Shown: positions 34,287 through 42,922, counted from the first letter of the stretch. The stretch is DNA of 64,000 bases from Marispirochaeta aestuarii (GCF_002087085.1 NZ_MWQY01000002.1:248001-312000); one strand, 5' to 3'. Numbers and translations are program-made. The notes: generated by a model not told the origin, from the sequence alone.

Positions 34287-34575
34287 GTTGATTCTATCCC
34301 AGCTTTTCCGGCAGGTCAAGGGAAAGTTTTGAAAAAGGGTGGTGTTCCGAAACGTGGGGATAAAAACCGGTTTATCAGGCAGCTGTAACAAGTTAGCTGA
34401 AAACGCCACTCTAATCCGGTATTTTTTCCAGATACATCGTGTGACATCGCTAATATGAATACCTGTCCCCACGATTCGGGACAGTACATTTCTACACTGC
34501 AACAATTAGCCGGGACTTGATATGCCGCGGAATCTCCCCTATTCTTGATCGCAGCACAAAATACGGGAGTAACGG

Positions 34576-35550
34576 GTGAAAATATTGATACTCGGCGGGG
34601 CAGGATACATCGGCAGCCATGTTGCCAGGGAGTTTCTTGATAACGGGGCGGAGGTTACGGTATTCGACAACCTCTCCTCGGGACTGCGGGAGAACCTCTT
34701 CCCGGAAGCCTCTTTTATCCACGGATCAATACTTGATTACAATGCTCTTCGTCTGGCAATGGCCGGAGGCTTTGACGCCCTGGTTCATCTGGCGGCATTC
34801 AAGGCTGCCGGAGAATCCATGTCGGCTCCGGAGAAATACTCGGTAAACAATATTTCCGGGACCATCAATATTCTCAATGCCGCCGTGGAGACCGGTATCA
34901 GGCGCTTCATTTTCTCCTCATCCGCTGCTGTTTATGGCGAGCCCGAGTATCTCCCCATTGACGAAAAGCACCCCCTGAATCCGGAGAACTACTACGGTTT
35001 TACCAAGCTGGAGATTGAACGCATGCTCACCTGGTACGAGCGGCTCAGGGGAATAAAGTTTGCCTCCCTGCGCTACTTCAATGCCGCCGGATACGACGCC
35101 TTCGGGCGCATTCCCGGTCTTGAGCAGAACCCGGCGAATCTGCTGCCCGTCATAATGGAGGTCGCTGCGGGTGTCAGGTCCTCCCTGTCGATTTTCGGCA
35201 ACGACTACGACACAGCCGACGGAACCGGAATCCGGGACTACGTGCACGTCAGCGACCTGGCACGGGCTCACTATCTTGCCTGCGACTATCTCGAGGCGGA
35301 AAACTCATCCATTACCGTAAATCTCGGCAGCGAAAGCGGCTTGAGCGTCATGGACATTCTTGAGGCAGCCCGCAGGATCACCGGAAAGGTGATCCCGGCA
35401 GAAATATGCCCGCGACGGCCGGGGGATCCGGCCAAACTGGTCGCATCCTCCCGGCTCGCCCGGGAACGTCTGGGGTGGGAGGCACGGCACAGCGATGCTG
35501 AAAACCTCGTCACCACATCCTGGCGGGTATACGCTCCGGAGCCTGTTTAA
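34576..35550 (+). CDS. galE: UDP-glucose 4-epimerase
   Basis: 324 residues of the extended SDR family: GGAGYIGSHVAREF binds NAD, VHLAAFKAAGES, catalytic SSSAAVYGEP serine and YYGFTKLEIERML tyrosine-lysine pair, RYFNAAGYDAFGRIP and IRDYVHVSDLARAH. It interconverts UDP-glucose and UDP-galactose. GTG start with GGGAG upstream. The gap of about 330 bp before it, on the far side of the GntR gene, holds the GntR promoter, an 8-bp inverted pair too far apart to judge, and nothing else seen. Converges on the next gene with 6 nt between. Confidence 0.94.
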   Translation: MKILILGGAGYIGSHVAREFLDNGAEVTVFDNLSSGLRENLFPEASFIHGSILDYNALRLAMAGGFDALVHLAAFKAAGESMSAPEKYSVNNISGTINILNAAVETGIRRFIFSSSAAVYGEPEYLPIDEKHPLNPENYYGFTKLEIERMLTWYERLRGIKFASLRYFNAAGYDAFGRIPGLEQNPANLLPVIMEVAAGVRSSLSIFGNDYDTADGTGIRDYVHVSDLARAHYLACDYLEAENSSITVNLGSESGLSVMDILEAARRITGKVIPAEICPRRPGDPAKLVASSRLARERLGWEARHSDAENLVTTSWRVYAPEPV

Positions 35551-35556
35551 GTCCGC

Positions 35557-36555
35557 TCAGGGACGTACTATGTACTCCCAGGGGTTCAGGAGCAGGCGTA
35601 CGTACTGGGAACGCTTGTAGATCTTCGGGTCCTTGTTATGTCTGGCATCCAGGCTTCCCCGGAAGTCCTTGATTGACTCGTAGCCTTTGGACCGCATCCA
35701 GCGTTTCAGTTCATCGTTGATTTCACCGATCAGGTCCACAGAGTGACGGTATATACCGCTTACAATCTGTACCGCATCCGCACCGGCAAGTATCTGTTTT
35801 TTCACTGTATCAGCCTTTTCGATTCCCCCGGAGGCGCAGATGGAGGCTCCGATCTCTCCGGAAAGCAGTCCTGCAAAGCGGAGGGGAAGCTGGTACTCAT
35901 TTCCGGTACTCAGATTATAGCGGTAATCGTTCTTGAGGTTCGCCGGATCAATGTCGGGCTGGAAAAAGCGGTTGAAAAGTACGACACCCTCAACACCGGC
36001 GGCGTCCATCCGCTTGATGATATTCAGGGGATTGGTGTAATAGGGACTGAGTTTAACCGATACGGGAACCGAAACAGCCTTGACTACAGCCTGTACGATC
36101 TTGACCTGTTCATCCTCGATCTGTGAAGCCGTCAGCTCCGGATCGGTGGGGAGGGAATAAAAATTGAGTTCCAGGGCATCAGCGCCGGCCTCCTCCAGCT
36201 TTTTGGCCCAGGGGACCCAGGTAGACTGTGTAACAGCGTTGAGACTCGCGATAACCGGAATATTCAGGGCCTCCTTTGCCTTCTTGACCCACACCAGGTG
36301 TTCATCCACACCGGAATACTCGAGGTCGGGAAAGATATCGGTCATTTCGGCATGCCAGTCATCGTACTGGACCATGTCCTCATCATGGCGATAGTGCTGC
36401 AGCTGGATCTGTTCTTCAAAAAGGGACGAGATCACCACTGCACCTGCTCCCGCTTTTTCCGCTTTCTTTATCGAGTCGATGTCGCTGGTCAAGCGTGAAG
36501 CACCGACGATAACCGGGGACTTAAGTTCAAGACCACAATAGCGTGTTTCGATCAT
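35557..36555 (-). CDS. Dihydroorotate dehydrogenase-like flavoprotein
   Basis: 332 residues of the FMN TIM-barrel family: NIPVIASLNAVTQSTW, ELNFYSLPTDPELTASQIEDEQVKIV, VPVSVKLSPYYTNPL, GVVLFNRFFQPDID, ICASGGIEKADTV and GADAVQIVSGIYRHS. The opening LELKSPVIVGASRLTSD is that of the group named dihydroorotate dehydrogenase-like, often found in anaerobes away from pyrimidine genes; whether it uses dihydroorotate is unknown. The lysine in SVKLSP and the asparagine in ELNFY match conserved sites. AAGGAGAG precedes ATG 36555. Confidence 0.88.
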   Translation of the reverse strand: MIETRYCGLELKSPVIVGASRLTSDIDSIKKAEKAGAGAVVISSLFEEQIQLQHYRHDEDMVQYDDWHAEMTDIFPDLEYSGVDEHLVWVKKAKEALNIPVIASLNAVTQSTWVPWAKKLEEAGADALELNFYSLPTDPELTASQIEDEQVKIVQAVVKAVSVPVSVKLSPYYTNPLNIIKRMDAAGVEGVVLFNRFFQPDIDPANLKNDYRYNLSTGNEYQLPLRFAGLLSGEIGASICASGGIEKADTVKKQILAGADAVQIVSGIYRHSVDLIGEINDELKRWMRSKGYESIKDFRGSLDARHNKDPKIYKRSQYVRLLLNPWEYIVRP

Positions 36556-36628
36556 CTTTTCTCTCCTTATTCTCTATCTTTCCGATATACTTAAAGGTCT
36601 TTATGCTTAGACGAATAGTCAAGTTCTA

Positions 36629-36661
36629 ATAAAAAAAACCCGTTCCTCCCCGGAACGGGTT
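36629..36661 (-). terminator. Terminator of the peroxiredoxin gene
   Basis: Arms AACCCGTTCC and GGAACGGGTT (10 bp, perfect) with a 5-nt loop, followed on the minus strand by a run of eight or more T. A classic rho-independent terminator directly after the peroxiredoxin gene. Confidence 0.92.
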
Positions 36662-36683
36662 CAGAGAGCGCCGCAGACGGGAG

Positions 36684-37331
36684 CTACAGTTTTTTATGAC
36701 AGAACCACCAGTCATAGCCTTCGTAGCGGGAGAGTCTTTTCGCAGCTTCTTCGGTACTTCCGGGAGGGGGAATGATTACCCGGTCTCCAATCAATTCATT
36801 ATCGGGCCAGCCCGCGGGTACGGCGACTCCCTTGGAGTCCGAGATCTGCAGGGCCTTTACGGCACGAACGACTTCATCAATATTCCGGCCAATCTCCTGA
36901 GGATAATAGAGGACAAGCCGCACTTTTCCTTCAGGATCGCCGACAAAGACAGCCCGAACGGTATTTGTCCCCTTTCCGGGGTGAAGCATTCCCATTTTAC
37001 CGGCAATCGAATCATTGGCAGCTACAACAGGATAGGTAATCTCCACGCCGAGTTCCTCTTTTATCCATTCAACCCATTTGATATGGCTGAATACCTGGTC
37101 AACGGACATACCGATCAGTTTGACTCCCAGCTCATCAAACTGCTCAATGCGCTTCTGGAAAGCGACAAATTCGGTTGTACAGACCGGGGTAAAATCAGCG
37201 GGATGACTGAAGAGAACAAACCAGCTCCCTTTAAAGTCCCCGGGAATGTTCATCCGTCCATGGGTGGTGTTTACCTGTAATTCCGGAAAGTCATCCCCCA
37301 GCAAAGGCATCGTTAGTGCATGTTCTTCCAT
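36684..37331 (-). CDS. 1-Cys peroxiredoxin (Prx6-like)
   Basis: 215 residues. Peroxidatic cysteine in the motif [13 protein letters not shown], with arginine in GTNTVRAVF. The C-terminal extension [21 protein letters not shown] and the [19 protein letters not shown] region are of the Prx6 type, as in archaeal PrxQ/Ahp homologues. A second cysteine is near the end (WWFCHKKL). It reduces hydrogen peroxide and organic hydroperoxides. AAGGAG precedes ATG 37331. It is a single-gene unit with its own promoter, a palindromic operator and a strong terminator, so it is likely induced by peroxide. Confidence 0.95.
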   Translation of the reverse strand: MEEHALTMPLLGDDFPELQVNTTHGRMNIPGDFKGSWFVLFSHPADFTPVCTTEFVAFQKRIEQFDELGVKLIGMSVDQVFSHIKWVEWIKEELGVEITYPVVAANDSIAGKMGMLHPGKGTNTVRAVFVGDPEGKVRLVLYYPQEIGRNIDEVVRAVKALQISDSKGVAVPAGWPDNELIGDRVIIPPPGSTEEAAKRLSRYEGYDWWFCHKKL

Positions 37332-37368
37332 AGAGTTGCTCCTTATCGCATTTTTGTTTGGAATCGCT

Positions 37369-37399
37369 TAATAGTAATAGTTACTATTATAAGTGTCAA
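37369..37399 (-). promoter_or_regulatory. Peroxiredoxin promoter with overlapping palindromic operator
   Basis: On the minus strand TTGACA (perfect -35; 37394-37399) is separated by 17 nt from TACTAT (-10; 37371-37376). A perfect 9-bp inverted repeat, arms TAATAGTAA (37369-37377) and TTACTATTA (37381-37389) with a 3-nt centre, covers the -10 and part of the spacer. Such placement is that of a repressor operator. A Fur/PerR-type protein would suit the AT-rich sequence and the regulated gene, but no regulator gene is in the window. Confidence 0.75.
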
Positions 37400-37512
37400 T
37401 TAGGCCAGCCTAATTTTACTCTATTTTGTTCAGTTGCAAGATAGTCTCCGGGCGGCTACAATAAGGACATCTCCCACCTTCAGTGAAGGGATACATCAAC
37501 AAGGAAGGGATT

Positions 37513-38685
37513 ATGGAAAAAGGAATGGCCCATATAATCTCCGGTTTGGGTGATCTTGAGGAACGCATCCGGGATTTACGAGAAATAATCCTCGCCAACC
37601 TGGTGATGCTATCGGAAATTCCCGCCCCCACCTTCAGTGAAGCGGCCCGGATGGAGTTCCTGGTCAACCGTTTTACCGAGCTTCAGCTTCTTAACTGTTC
37701 CACCGACGAGGTCGGAAACGGCCTGGGCATCATACCCGGAGAGACGGGGGACCGGAACATTCTGATCGTGGGACACATGGACACGGTTTTCGACGCCAAG
37801 GTTGATCACACAATAACCGTGGAACCCCATCGGATCATAGGTCCAGGAGTCGGGGACAACGGACTGGGACTGGCGGTTATTGCAACGCTTCCCCTGGTTC
37901 TCCAGCATCTGAACATAAAACCAAAGAGCAATATAATCCTGATGGGCAGCGCCCAGTCCCTGGGTATGGGCAATATCCGGGGCCTGAGGTTTTTCCTCGA
38001 CCATACGGATCTTCCCATAAATGCCGGAATCTGTGTGGAGGGGGTCAAACTCGGGAGGATCTCCTATTCTTCCATAGGTATGATGCGCTGCGGTATCAGC
38101 TTTTCCGTACCCGAGCAGTACGACTGGACCCGCTTTGGCGCGGTGGGCGCCATAGTAACCATAAACGATGCCATAAACCGTATCCTGGAAATCCCCCTGC
38201 CCAAGCGTCCGAAGACCAACATCGTTCTTGGATCGATCAGCGGGGGTACCGGCTTCAACACCATAGCGACCCAGGCTTCCCTCAAGTTCGAGATACGTTC
38301 CGAGTCCGGACGAATGGTCAAGAATATCGGCCAGAAGACCGAGTACATTGCCCACGAGGTCGCGAGTCACTCCGGGGCTGATGTCGATTTTCGCATCTAT
38401 GCCCAGCGGCGGCCCGGGGGAATCCCGTTTTCCCATCCCCTGGCACGAACCACCCGGGAAATAATGAAGGCCCTGGATATCCCCCAGCGCATTACCCCCT
38501 CCACCTCGGAACTCTCGGCTTTTATCGACAAAAAGATTCCGGCGGTAACCCTTGGACTCACCAACGGCGAGAACCTCAACCAGATGAACGAGACGATCGA
38601 TATAGAACCGATATTCAAGGGAGTGGCGCAGCTTCTGGGGCTTATTCTCGCCATTGACGGAGGACACTGTGACGAATCTAAATGA
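37513..38685 (+). CDS. M20-family peptidase homologue with lost catalytic residues
   Basis: About 390 residues with the M20 two-domain layout. Metal ligands are H88 and D90 (VGHMDTVFD) and D115 (GPGVGDNGLG). The segment that in M20 enzymes reads GEEGLGDLRG, with catalytic and metal glutamates, is here SAQSLGMGNIRG (Q148, S149). The last metal histidine appears replaced by N356 (GENLNQMNETI). The lid domain is present (TNIVLGSISGGTGFNTIATQASLKFEIRS). Hydrolysis is therefore doubtful. Start at ATG 37513 with AAGGAAGGG. The end overlaps the gpgS start, so they are coupled. Confidence 0.8.
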   Translation: MEKGMAHIISGLGDLEERIRDLREIILANLVMLSEIPAPTFSEAARMEFLVNRFTELQLLNCSTDEVGNGLGIIPGETGDRNILIVGHMDTVFDAKVDHTITVEPHRIIGPGVGDNGLGLAVIATLPLVLQHLNIKPKSNIILMGSAQSLGMGNIRGLRFFLDHTDLPINAGICVEGVKLGRISYSSIGMMRCGISFSVPEQYDWTRFGAVGAIVTINDAINRILEIPLPKRPKTNIVLGSISGGTGFNTIATQASLKFEIRSESGRMVKNIGQKTEYIAHEVASHSGADVDFRIYAQRRPGGIPFSHPLARTTREIMKALDIPQRITPSTSELSAFIDKKIPAVTLGLTNGENLNQMNETIDIEPIFKGVAQLLGLILAIDGGHCDESK

Positions 38686-39709
38686 ATGGCTTAATAATAA
38701 CACTTACCATCACTCACAGTTCTGGGACTTGAAGCAGCTGGTCAAGGAAAAGGAGAAACAGGGAATAAGCGTCTCCCTGTGCATTCCGACCCTCAACGAG
38801 GAGAAGACCATCGGCAAGGAGATCGTGGTTTTCAAATCGGAACTGGTAAACCGCTATCCCCTGCTGGATGAGATTGCGGTGATCGATTCCGGCAGCGACG
38901 ACAAGACCCTGGAGGTCGCCGCATCCTTCGGTGCGGATACCTATCTGAGCTCCGAGATTCTGCCCGACCTTGAACCCAAACGTGGCAAGGGAGAGAACCT
39001 GTGGAAGGCAATATACCAGCTGAAGGGAGACATAATCGTCTACATCGACGCGGATATCAAAAATATCCATCCCCGTTTTGTTTACGGGCTTGTGGCTCCC
39101 CTGATCTATCGGCCGGAGGTAAAATACGTCAAGGCTTTCTACGACCGGCCACTGGCCTTCAGTCAGGGAGTCAGACCCTCCGGAGGCGGACGGGTCACGG
39201 AAATACTGGTGCGTCCTCTTTTCAGCCTCTTTCTGCCGGAACTGAGTGCCATAATTCAGCCCCTGAGCGGGGAATACGCCGTCCGCAGGTCCGTGCTGGA
39301 GGAGATCCCCTTCCCCATCGGTTACGGAGTGGAAACCAGCCATCTGATAGACGTCCACCAGATCTACGGCATGAGCGCCTTTGCGCAGACCGACCTTGAC
39401 CAGCGGGTCCATCGCAACCAGCAGACCAGGTCCCTGGGACGAATGTCCTTCGGCATCCTGCAGACCTTCCTTTCCCGATTGCAGAAGCTCGAGATTATCG
39501 GACAACTTCCGCCCCTGGAAACCGTTCTGCGTCAGTTTCAGGTCCATGACGAACGTTTCGAGGCCGTGGAGCATCTTATCGTGGAGGAAGAACGGCCGCC
39601 CATGCTTGACATCCCGGCGTACCAGGAAAAAAAGAAGGCTCTGCAGAAATCCGCAAAAAAAGGAACCCGAAAAAAACGAAGCGGAGAAGAAAAACAGACA
39701 GCGGGATAA
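38669..39709 (+). CDS. gpgS: Glucosyl-3-phosphoglycerate synthase (GT81)
   Basis: About 346 residues. GT-A fold with SVSLCIPTLNEEKTIGKEI, VIDSGSDDKTLEVAASFGAD, KRGKGENLWKAIY and metal-binding VYIDADIKN. Acceptor region GEYAVRRSVLEEIPFPIGYGVETSHLID is that of GpgS. The enzyme moves glucose from a nucleotide sugar to 3-phosphoglycerate, the first step to glucosylglycerate, a compatible solute; the phosphatase that follows (GpgP) is not next to it. A highly basic tail (KKGTRKKRSGEE) ends the protein. GTG 38669 is preceded by GGAGG at 5 nt; it overlaps the M20 homologue by 17 nt. Confidence 0.88.
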   Translation: MTNLNEWLNNNTYHHSQFWDLKQLVKEKEKQGISVSLCIPTLNEEKTIGKEIVVFKSELVNRYPLLDEIAVIDSGSDDKTLEVAASFGADTYLSSEILPDLEPKRGKGENLWKAIYQLKGDIIVYIDADIKNIHPRFVYGLVAPLIYRPEVKYVKAFYDRPLAFSQGVRPSGGGRVTEILVRPLFSLFLPELSAIIQPLSGEYAVRRSVLEEIPFPIGYGVETSHLIDVHQIYGMSAFAQTDLDQRVHRNQQTRSLGRMSFGILQTFLSRLQKLEIIGQLPPLETVLRQFQVHDERFEAVEHLIVEEERPPMLDIPAYQEKKKALQKSAKKGTRKKRSGEEKQTAG

Positions 39710-39792
39710 TGAATCCTCAACCCTCTGCTCCGGGCAGCCGAAGATTAATCTGTACAGCTGAAGCCATTAAGATACAGGGGTAAGAATACCGG

Positions 39793-40248
39793 ATGGACGA
39801 TAGCATGAACTCAGACGAAATCTACTCACGGTTATCCGCTGTCCGGGAGCAGTACATGAGCTGCTTTGATCAGACCTGGTTTCGTATTCTTGCAGAAGAA
39901 TGCCCCATGGAACGGGGTCTTCAGGGAGAAATCCGGCTATTTCTTGATTCTCCCCGGGACGAGCTGGAAAAAAAGGACCTGCTGTACGGGGTTTCAAATC
40001 TGGAACACTTTGTCCGCATAATAGAAGCCTATCTTCTGCCCAATATCAAGGAGCTCCTCGGGGTCTCCGGGCTGCGTCCGGACCGACGGCTGAAGAACAG
40101 GGACCAGTATGTACATCATCGTCTGCTTGCCGAGGTCCTGCCGTATAACGTTTCGGTGCTGAAAAGCCGGGTGGGAGAGCTGAAAAAGGCTGCCGGAACC
40201 TGTACCCCTCCGGTTCTTCCCGAACTGCCGGAGTATCGCAGCGCCTGA
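39793..40248 (+). CDS. Helical protein of unknown function
   Basis: 151 residues, soluble and mainly helical, with one tryptophan near the start (QTWFRILAEECPMERGLQGE) and a basic central portion (GLRPDRRLKNRDQYVHHR). No recognised domain. Start ATG 39793 or 39805; no strong ribosome site. It lies between gpgS and the uracil-DNA glycosylase gene on the same strand, spaced 83 and 53 nt, so it may be co-transcribed. Function not assigned. Confidence 0.65.
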   Translation: MDDSMNSDEIYSRLSAVREQYMSCFDQTWFRILAEECPMERGLQGEIRLFLDSPRDELEKKDLLYGVSNLEHFVRIIEAYLLPNIKELLGVSGLRPDRRLKNRDQYVHHRLLAEVLPYNVSVLKSRVGELKKAAGTCTPPVLPELPEYRSA

Positions 40249-40301
40249 TTCCTCTTCGACCACTTGCGGGCTCCGGTAACGGAAGTTATACTCCTATCTG
40301 C

Positions 40302-41030
40302 ATGAACCTTCTTCAACTCACAGAAAAACTTGCAGCAGAAGTGGAAACACTGAAGTTTGACGGAAAAGTCGCCGCTGTTTACAATCCCCTCCGGTATGCG
40401 GAAAAACCGCACAGTGAGTATCTGAAACGTTACGGAGGGGGAAAAAAACGGGTACTGTTTCTGGGAATGAATCCCGGCCCCTGGGGCATGGCCCAGACCG
40501 GTGTACCCTTTGGCGAAATCGATGCAGTTCAGAACTGGCTCGGTATCCGGGAAAAGGTTGGCAAACCTCAAAGGGAACACCCGAAGCGCCCGATCGAGGG
40601 ATTTGAATGTACAAAAAGCGAGGTCAGCGGACGCCGCCTGTGGGGTCTTTTTCGGGAAAGGTTCGAATCCCCGGAGGCTTTTTTCCGGGACCATTACGTC
40701 GCCAATTACTGCCCCCTGGTCTTCATGGAGGAATCCGGCAAGAACCTGACTCCTGACAAGCTTCCCGCCCGGGAGTCCGCGGCGCTGTATACTATATGCG
40801 ACCGTTATATCGCAGGACTGATTGAACTGATGCGGCCCGAGTTTCTGATGGGTATCGGCAAGTTCGCTGCCAGACGCCTTTCCGACATCGCCTCAGATAT
40901 GCCGGTAGAGCTGATCCGGGGATGTACCATCGACTCTGTTCTCCATCCGAGTCCTGCGAATCCCGCCGCCAACCGCGGCTGGTCCGAAGCGGCGGAGAAA
41001 AAACTGAAGGCCATCGGAATCTGGAAATAG
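40302..41030 (+). CDS. SMUG1-type uracil-DNA glycosylase
   Basis: 242 residues of UDG family 3. The first motif is VLFLGMNPGPWGMAQTGVPFGE with the active-site asparagine at about 57; the second is the intercalating loop LHPSPANPAANRGW. Both are nearly those of animal SMUG1, which removes uracil and 5-hydroxymethyluracil from DNA. Bacterial members of this family exist but are uncommon. No ribosome site stands out before ATG 40302. It is followed by the Nudix gene 8 nt later, a reasonable repair or nucleotide-clean-up pair. Confidence 0.92.
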   Translation: MNLLQLTEKLAAEVETLKFDGKVAAVYNPLRYAEKPHSEYLKRYGGGKKRVLFLGMNPGPWGMAQTGVPFGEIDAVQNWLGIREKVGKPQREHPKRPIEGFECTKSEVSGRRLWGLFRERFESPEAFFRDHYVANYCPLVFMEESGKNLTPDKLPARESAALYTICDRYIAGLIELMRPEFLMGIGKFAARRLSDIASDMPVELIRGCTIDSVLHPSPANPAANRGWSEAAEKKLKAIGIWK

Positions 41031-41038
41031 ACTCTCTT

Positions 41039-41833
41039 ATGGCAAACAGAAGGGGATCGTACCCGGCGGAAATCGAAAAGCGCCTGCATAATTCTATACA
41101 CAACAGACTCAGGGAAACAAAAGTCGCCGGCAGCGGGGCTTCGGCGGTACTTTTTCTGCTGTCTGAAAACCAGAAGCAAGAATTATCCCTGGTGCTGACA
41201 AAGCGTTCGGCCCTTGTCTCCCAGCCGGGAGACCTCTGCAGTCCGGGAGGAAGGGTTTCCCCGGTCCGGGACAGGCTGATAAGCCGCCTGCTGATGCTCC
41301 CGGGGATGCCCCTGAAGAGCTGGAAAACCTGGAAGAATATCCGAAAGCAGGATCAAAAAACCGCCGAATCCGCAGCAATGCTGGTATCTGCCGCTCTGAG
41401 GGAGACCTGGGAAGAGATAGGCCTCAATCCCTTCCGGGTGGAGCTCCTCGGAATACTGGAACCGCGACAGCTGACTGTCTTTGACAAGACGATTTTCCCC
41501 GTCTGCGCCTGGACCCGCACTATCCGAAGGCTACGGCTCAACCGGGAGGTGGAAAGCATCCACTGGATACCCCTTTCCCGGCTGCTTGACCCCGCAAACT
41601 ACGCGGCCTACACCATTCGCTCGGTTCAGGCAGTCTCCGGAGACCAGGCGCTGGAAAAGAAAACCATCTGCTACCGCCACAGGGAAGGAGAAAGGGAGGA
41701 GATTCTCTGGGGCGCGACCCTGGGGGTCACCCTCTCTTTCCTGAAGACTGTCTACGACTTTTCTCCACCGTCCAGGGAGACACTTCCCCTGGTGGAGGAT
41801 GTATTCAGTGAGAATTACTTTGGAGGGATTTAA
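41039..41833 (+). CDS. CoA-pyrophosphatase-like Nudix hydrolase (NudL type) with an insertion
   Basis: 264 residues. The NudL-type leader LVLTKRSALVSQPGDLCSPGG ends in the Gly pair at 70-71, and the second half of the Nudix box is ALRETWEEIGLN (121-130). Normally 13-15 residues part these; here about 49 do, with a basic inserted segment SRLLMLPGMPLKSWKTWKN. REtxEE metal ligands are intact. NudL proteins cleave CoA and acyl-CoA to phosphopantetheine and 3',5'-ADP. Start ATG 41039 close behind the SMUG1 gene. Converges with the AllD-like gene with 3 nt between stops. Confidence 0.85.
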   Translation: MANRRGSYPAEIEKRLHNSIHNRLRETKVAGSGASAVLFLLSENQKQELSLVLTKRSALVSQPGDLCSPGGRVSPVRDRLISRLLMLPGMPLKSWKTWKNIRKQDQKTAESAAMLVSAALRETWEEIGLNPFRVELLGILEPRQLTVFDKTIFPVCAWTRTIRRLRLNREVESIHWIPLSRLLDPANYAAYTIRSVQAVSGDQALEKKTICYRHREGEREEILWGATLGVTLSFLKTVYDFSPPSRETLPLVEDVFSENYFGGI

Positions 41834-41836
41834 GCC

Positions 41837-42835
41837 TCATCCTGCAAGATACTCGTACACCCCCTGGGGGATGCTGATTCCTTCCCGCCGGGACTTCTGC
41901 ATTGTCTGGTTTTCAATTTCTCCGGGAATCATAACTCTCGAAAAACCCTCTGCGGGAGCCTGGCTGTGAAGCTCGTCTATCATCCTCTGGGTAGTCTCGA
42001 GATATGCATCTCCCCCGAATACAGCCGGATCAATTACGAGGATGAAGTTTGACAGATCCCGGGATTTATCCATGTCGCCGTACATCTTTGTCAAATGCGG
42101 GCCGAAAACTCCTCCTATCATGAGACCGGTAAGGGCTTCAACCATAATATTGATGCCATAACCCTTGGCCCCGCCGAAAGGAAAGAGGGATTTTGCCGCA
42201 TTGGGATCCGTCGTGGGGTTCCCCCGGGAATCCACGGCCCATCCCGCCGGAATGGGCTGCTCCTTTTCCCGGGCGTAGAAGATCTTGCCGAAGGCTACTT
42301 CGCTGGTGGCCATGTCCAGAAGTATGGATTCCTTTTTTCCCGGAAAACCGAAGGCGAAGGGATTGGTCCCGAAGAACGCCTGCCTTCCCCCGAAAGGGAC
42401 CACACAGGCATCGGTATTGACCATTACCATGGCCGCCATTCCGGCATTCAGGGCCATCTGCACATAATAGGCCAGGGCCCCGCAATGGCTGTTGTTGCGG
42501 ATTCCCATCATACAGATTCCCTCGGTTCCGGCAAGCTTTATGGCTTCGGCGCATGCAAAGCGGGTTGTGACATGGCCGGCTCCCCCCTGGGCATCCACGA
42601 GGCCGATGGAAGGTTTGAGCATCTCCACCCTAAGCTCAGGATTGCGGTTCATACCGCCGGATTTTATCCTGTTTACGTAGTGCTCGACCCGCAGGACCCC
42701 GTGGGAATGAACCCCCCGCAGATCGGCAAAGACCAGGACATCGGCGATAACCTCCGCATCCTTCCGGGGGATATCAACCTCCAGCAATCGCTGGACTACA
42801 AGTTTCTTGAGTTCGTCTTCGTTTATGCTGACCAT
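41837..42835 (-). CDS. Malate/ureidoglycolate dehydrogenase-family oxidoreductase (AllD-like)
   Basis: About 332 residues of the LDH2/MDG2 family. VFADLRGVHSHGVLRVEHYVNRI near the start holds the catalytic histidine; further motifs are NNSHCGALAYYVQMA, GTNPFAFGFPG and FGGAKGYGINIMVEALTG. These enzymes oxidise 2-hydroxy acids (malate, ureidoglycolate, 2,3-diketogulonate) with NAD(P). Start ATG 42835 matches the N-terminus of AllD, and GGAAG precedes it; a longer ATG at 42862 overlaps the -10 hexamer. The TRAP terminator lies upstream, yet context links it to that transporter and to larA. Confidence 0.9.
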   Translation of the reverse strand: MVSINEDELKKLVVQRLLEVDIPRKDAEVIADVLVFADLRGVHSHGVLRVEHYVNRIKSGGMNRNPELRVEMLKPSIGLVDAQGGAGHVTTRFACAEAIKLAGTEGICMMGIRNNSHCGALAYYVQMALNAGMAAMVMVNTDACVVPFGGRQAFFGTNPFAFGFPGKKESILLDMATSEVAFGKIFYAREKEQPIPAGWAVDSRGNPTTDPNAAKSLFPFGGAKGYGINIMVEALTGLMIGGVFGPHLTKMYGDMDKSRDLSNFILVIDPAVFGGDAYLETTQRMIDELHSQAPAEGFSRVMIPGEIENQTMQKSRREGISIPQGVYEYLAG

Positions 42836-42861
42836 ACATACTTCCATTCCGGTTTTCTTCA

Positions 42862-42867
42862 ATTATA
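42862..42867 (-). promoter_or_regulatory. Candidate -10 element of the AllD-like gene
   Basis: TATAAT (perfect -10) lies 27-32 nt upstream of ATG 42835 on the minus strand. The -35 region (TTCCCT at 17-nt spacing) is poor, so activation may be needed. Its position argues against the longer reading frame starting at 42862. Confidence 0.4.
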
Positions 42868-42890
42868 GGATATAAACGGTCTGGAGGGAA

Positions 42891-42922
42891 TAAAAGTCCG
42901 CCCGGGAACACGACCCGGGCGG
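42891..42922 (-). terminator. Terminator of the second TRAP operon
   Basis: Arms CCGCCCGGG and CCCGGGCGG (9 bp, perfect) with a 7-nt loop lie 12 nt after the dctM stop and are followed on the minus strand by ACTTTTATT. It separates dctPQM from the AllD-like gene. Confidence 0.85.

Noticed and set aside
34352-34474. Inverted pair CGTGGGGA ... TCCCCACG in the gap between gntR and galE
   Set aside because: Arms are over 100 nt apart and only 8 bp long, which is easily met by chance; no gene or known element is linked to it.
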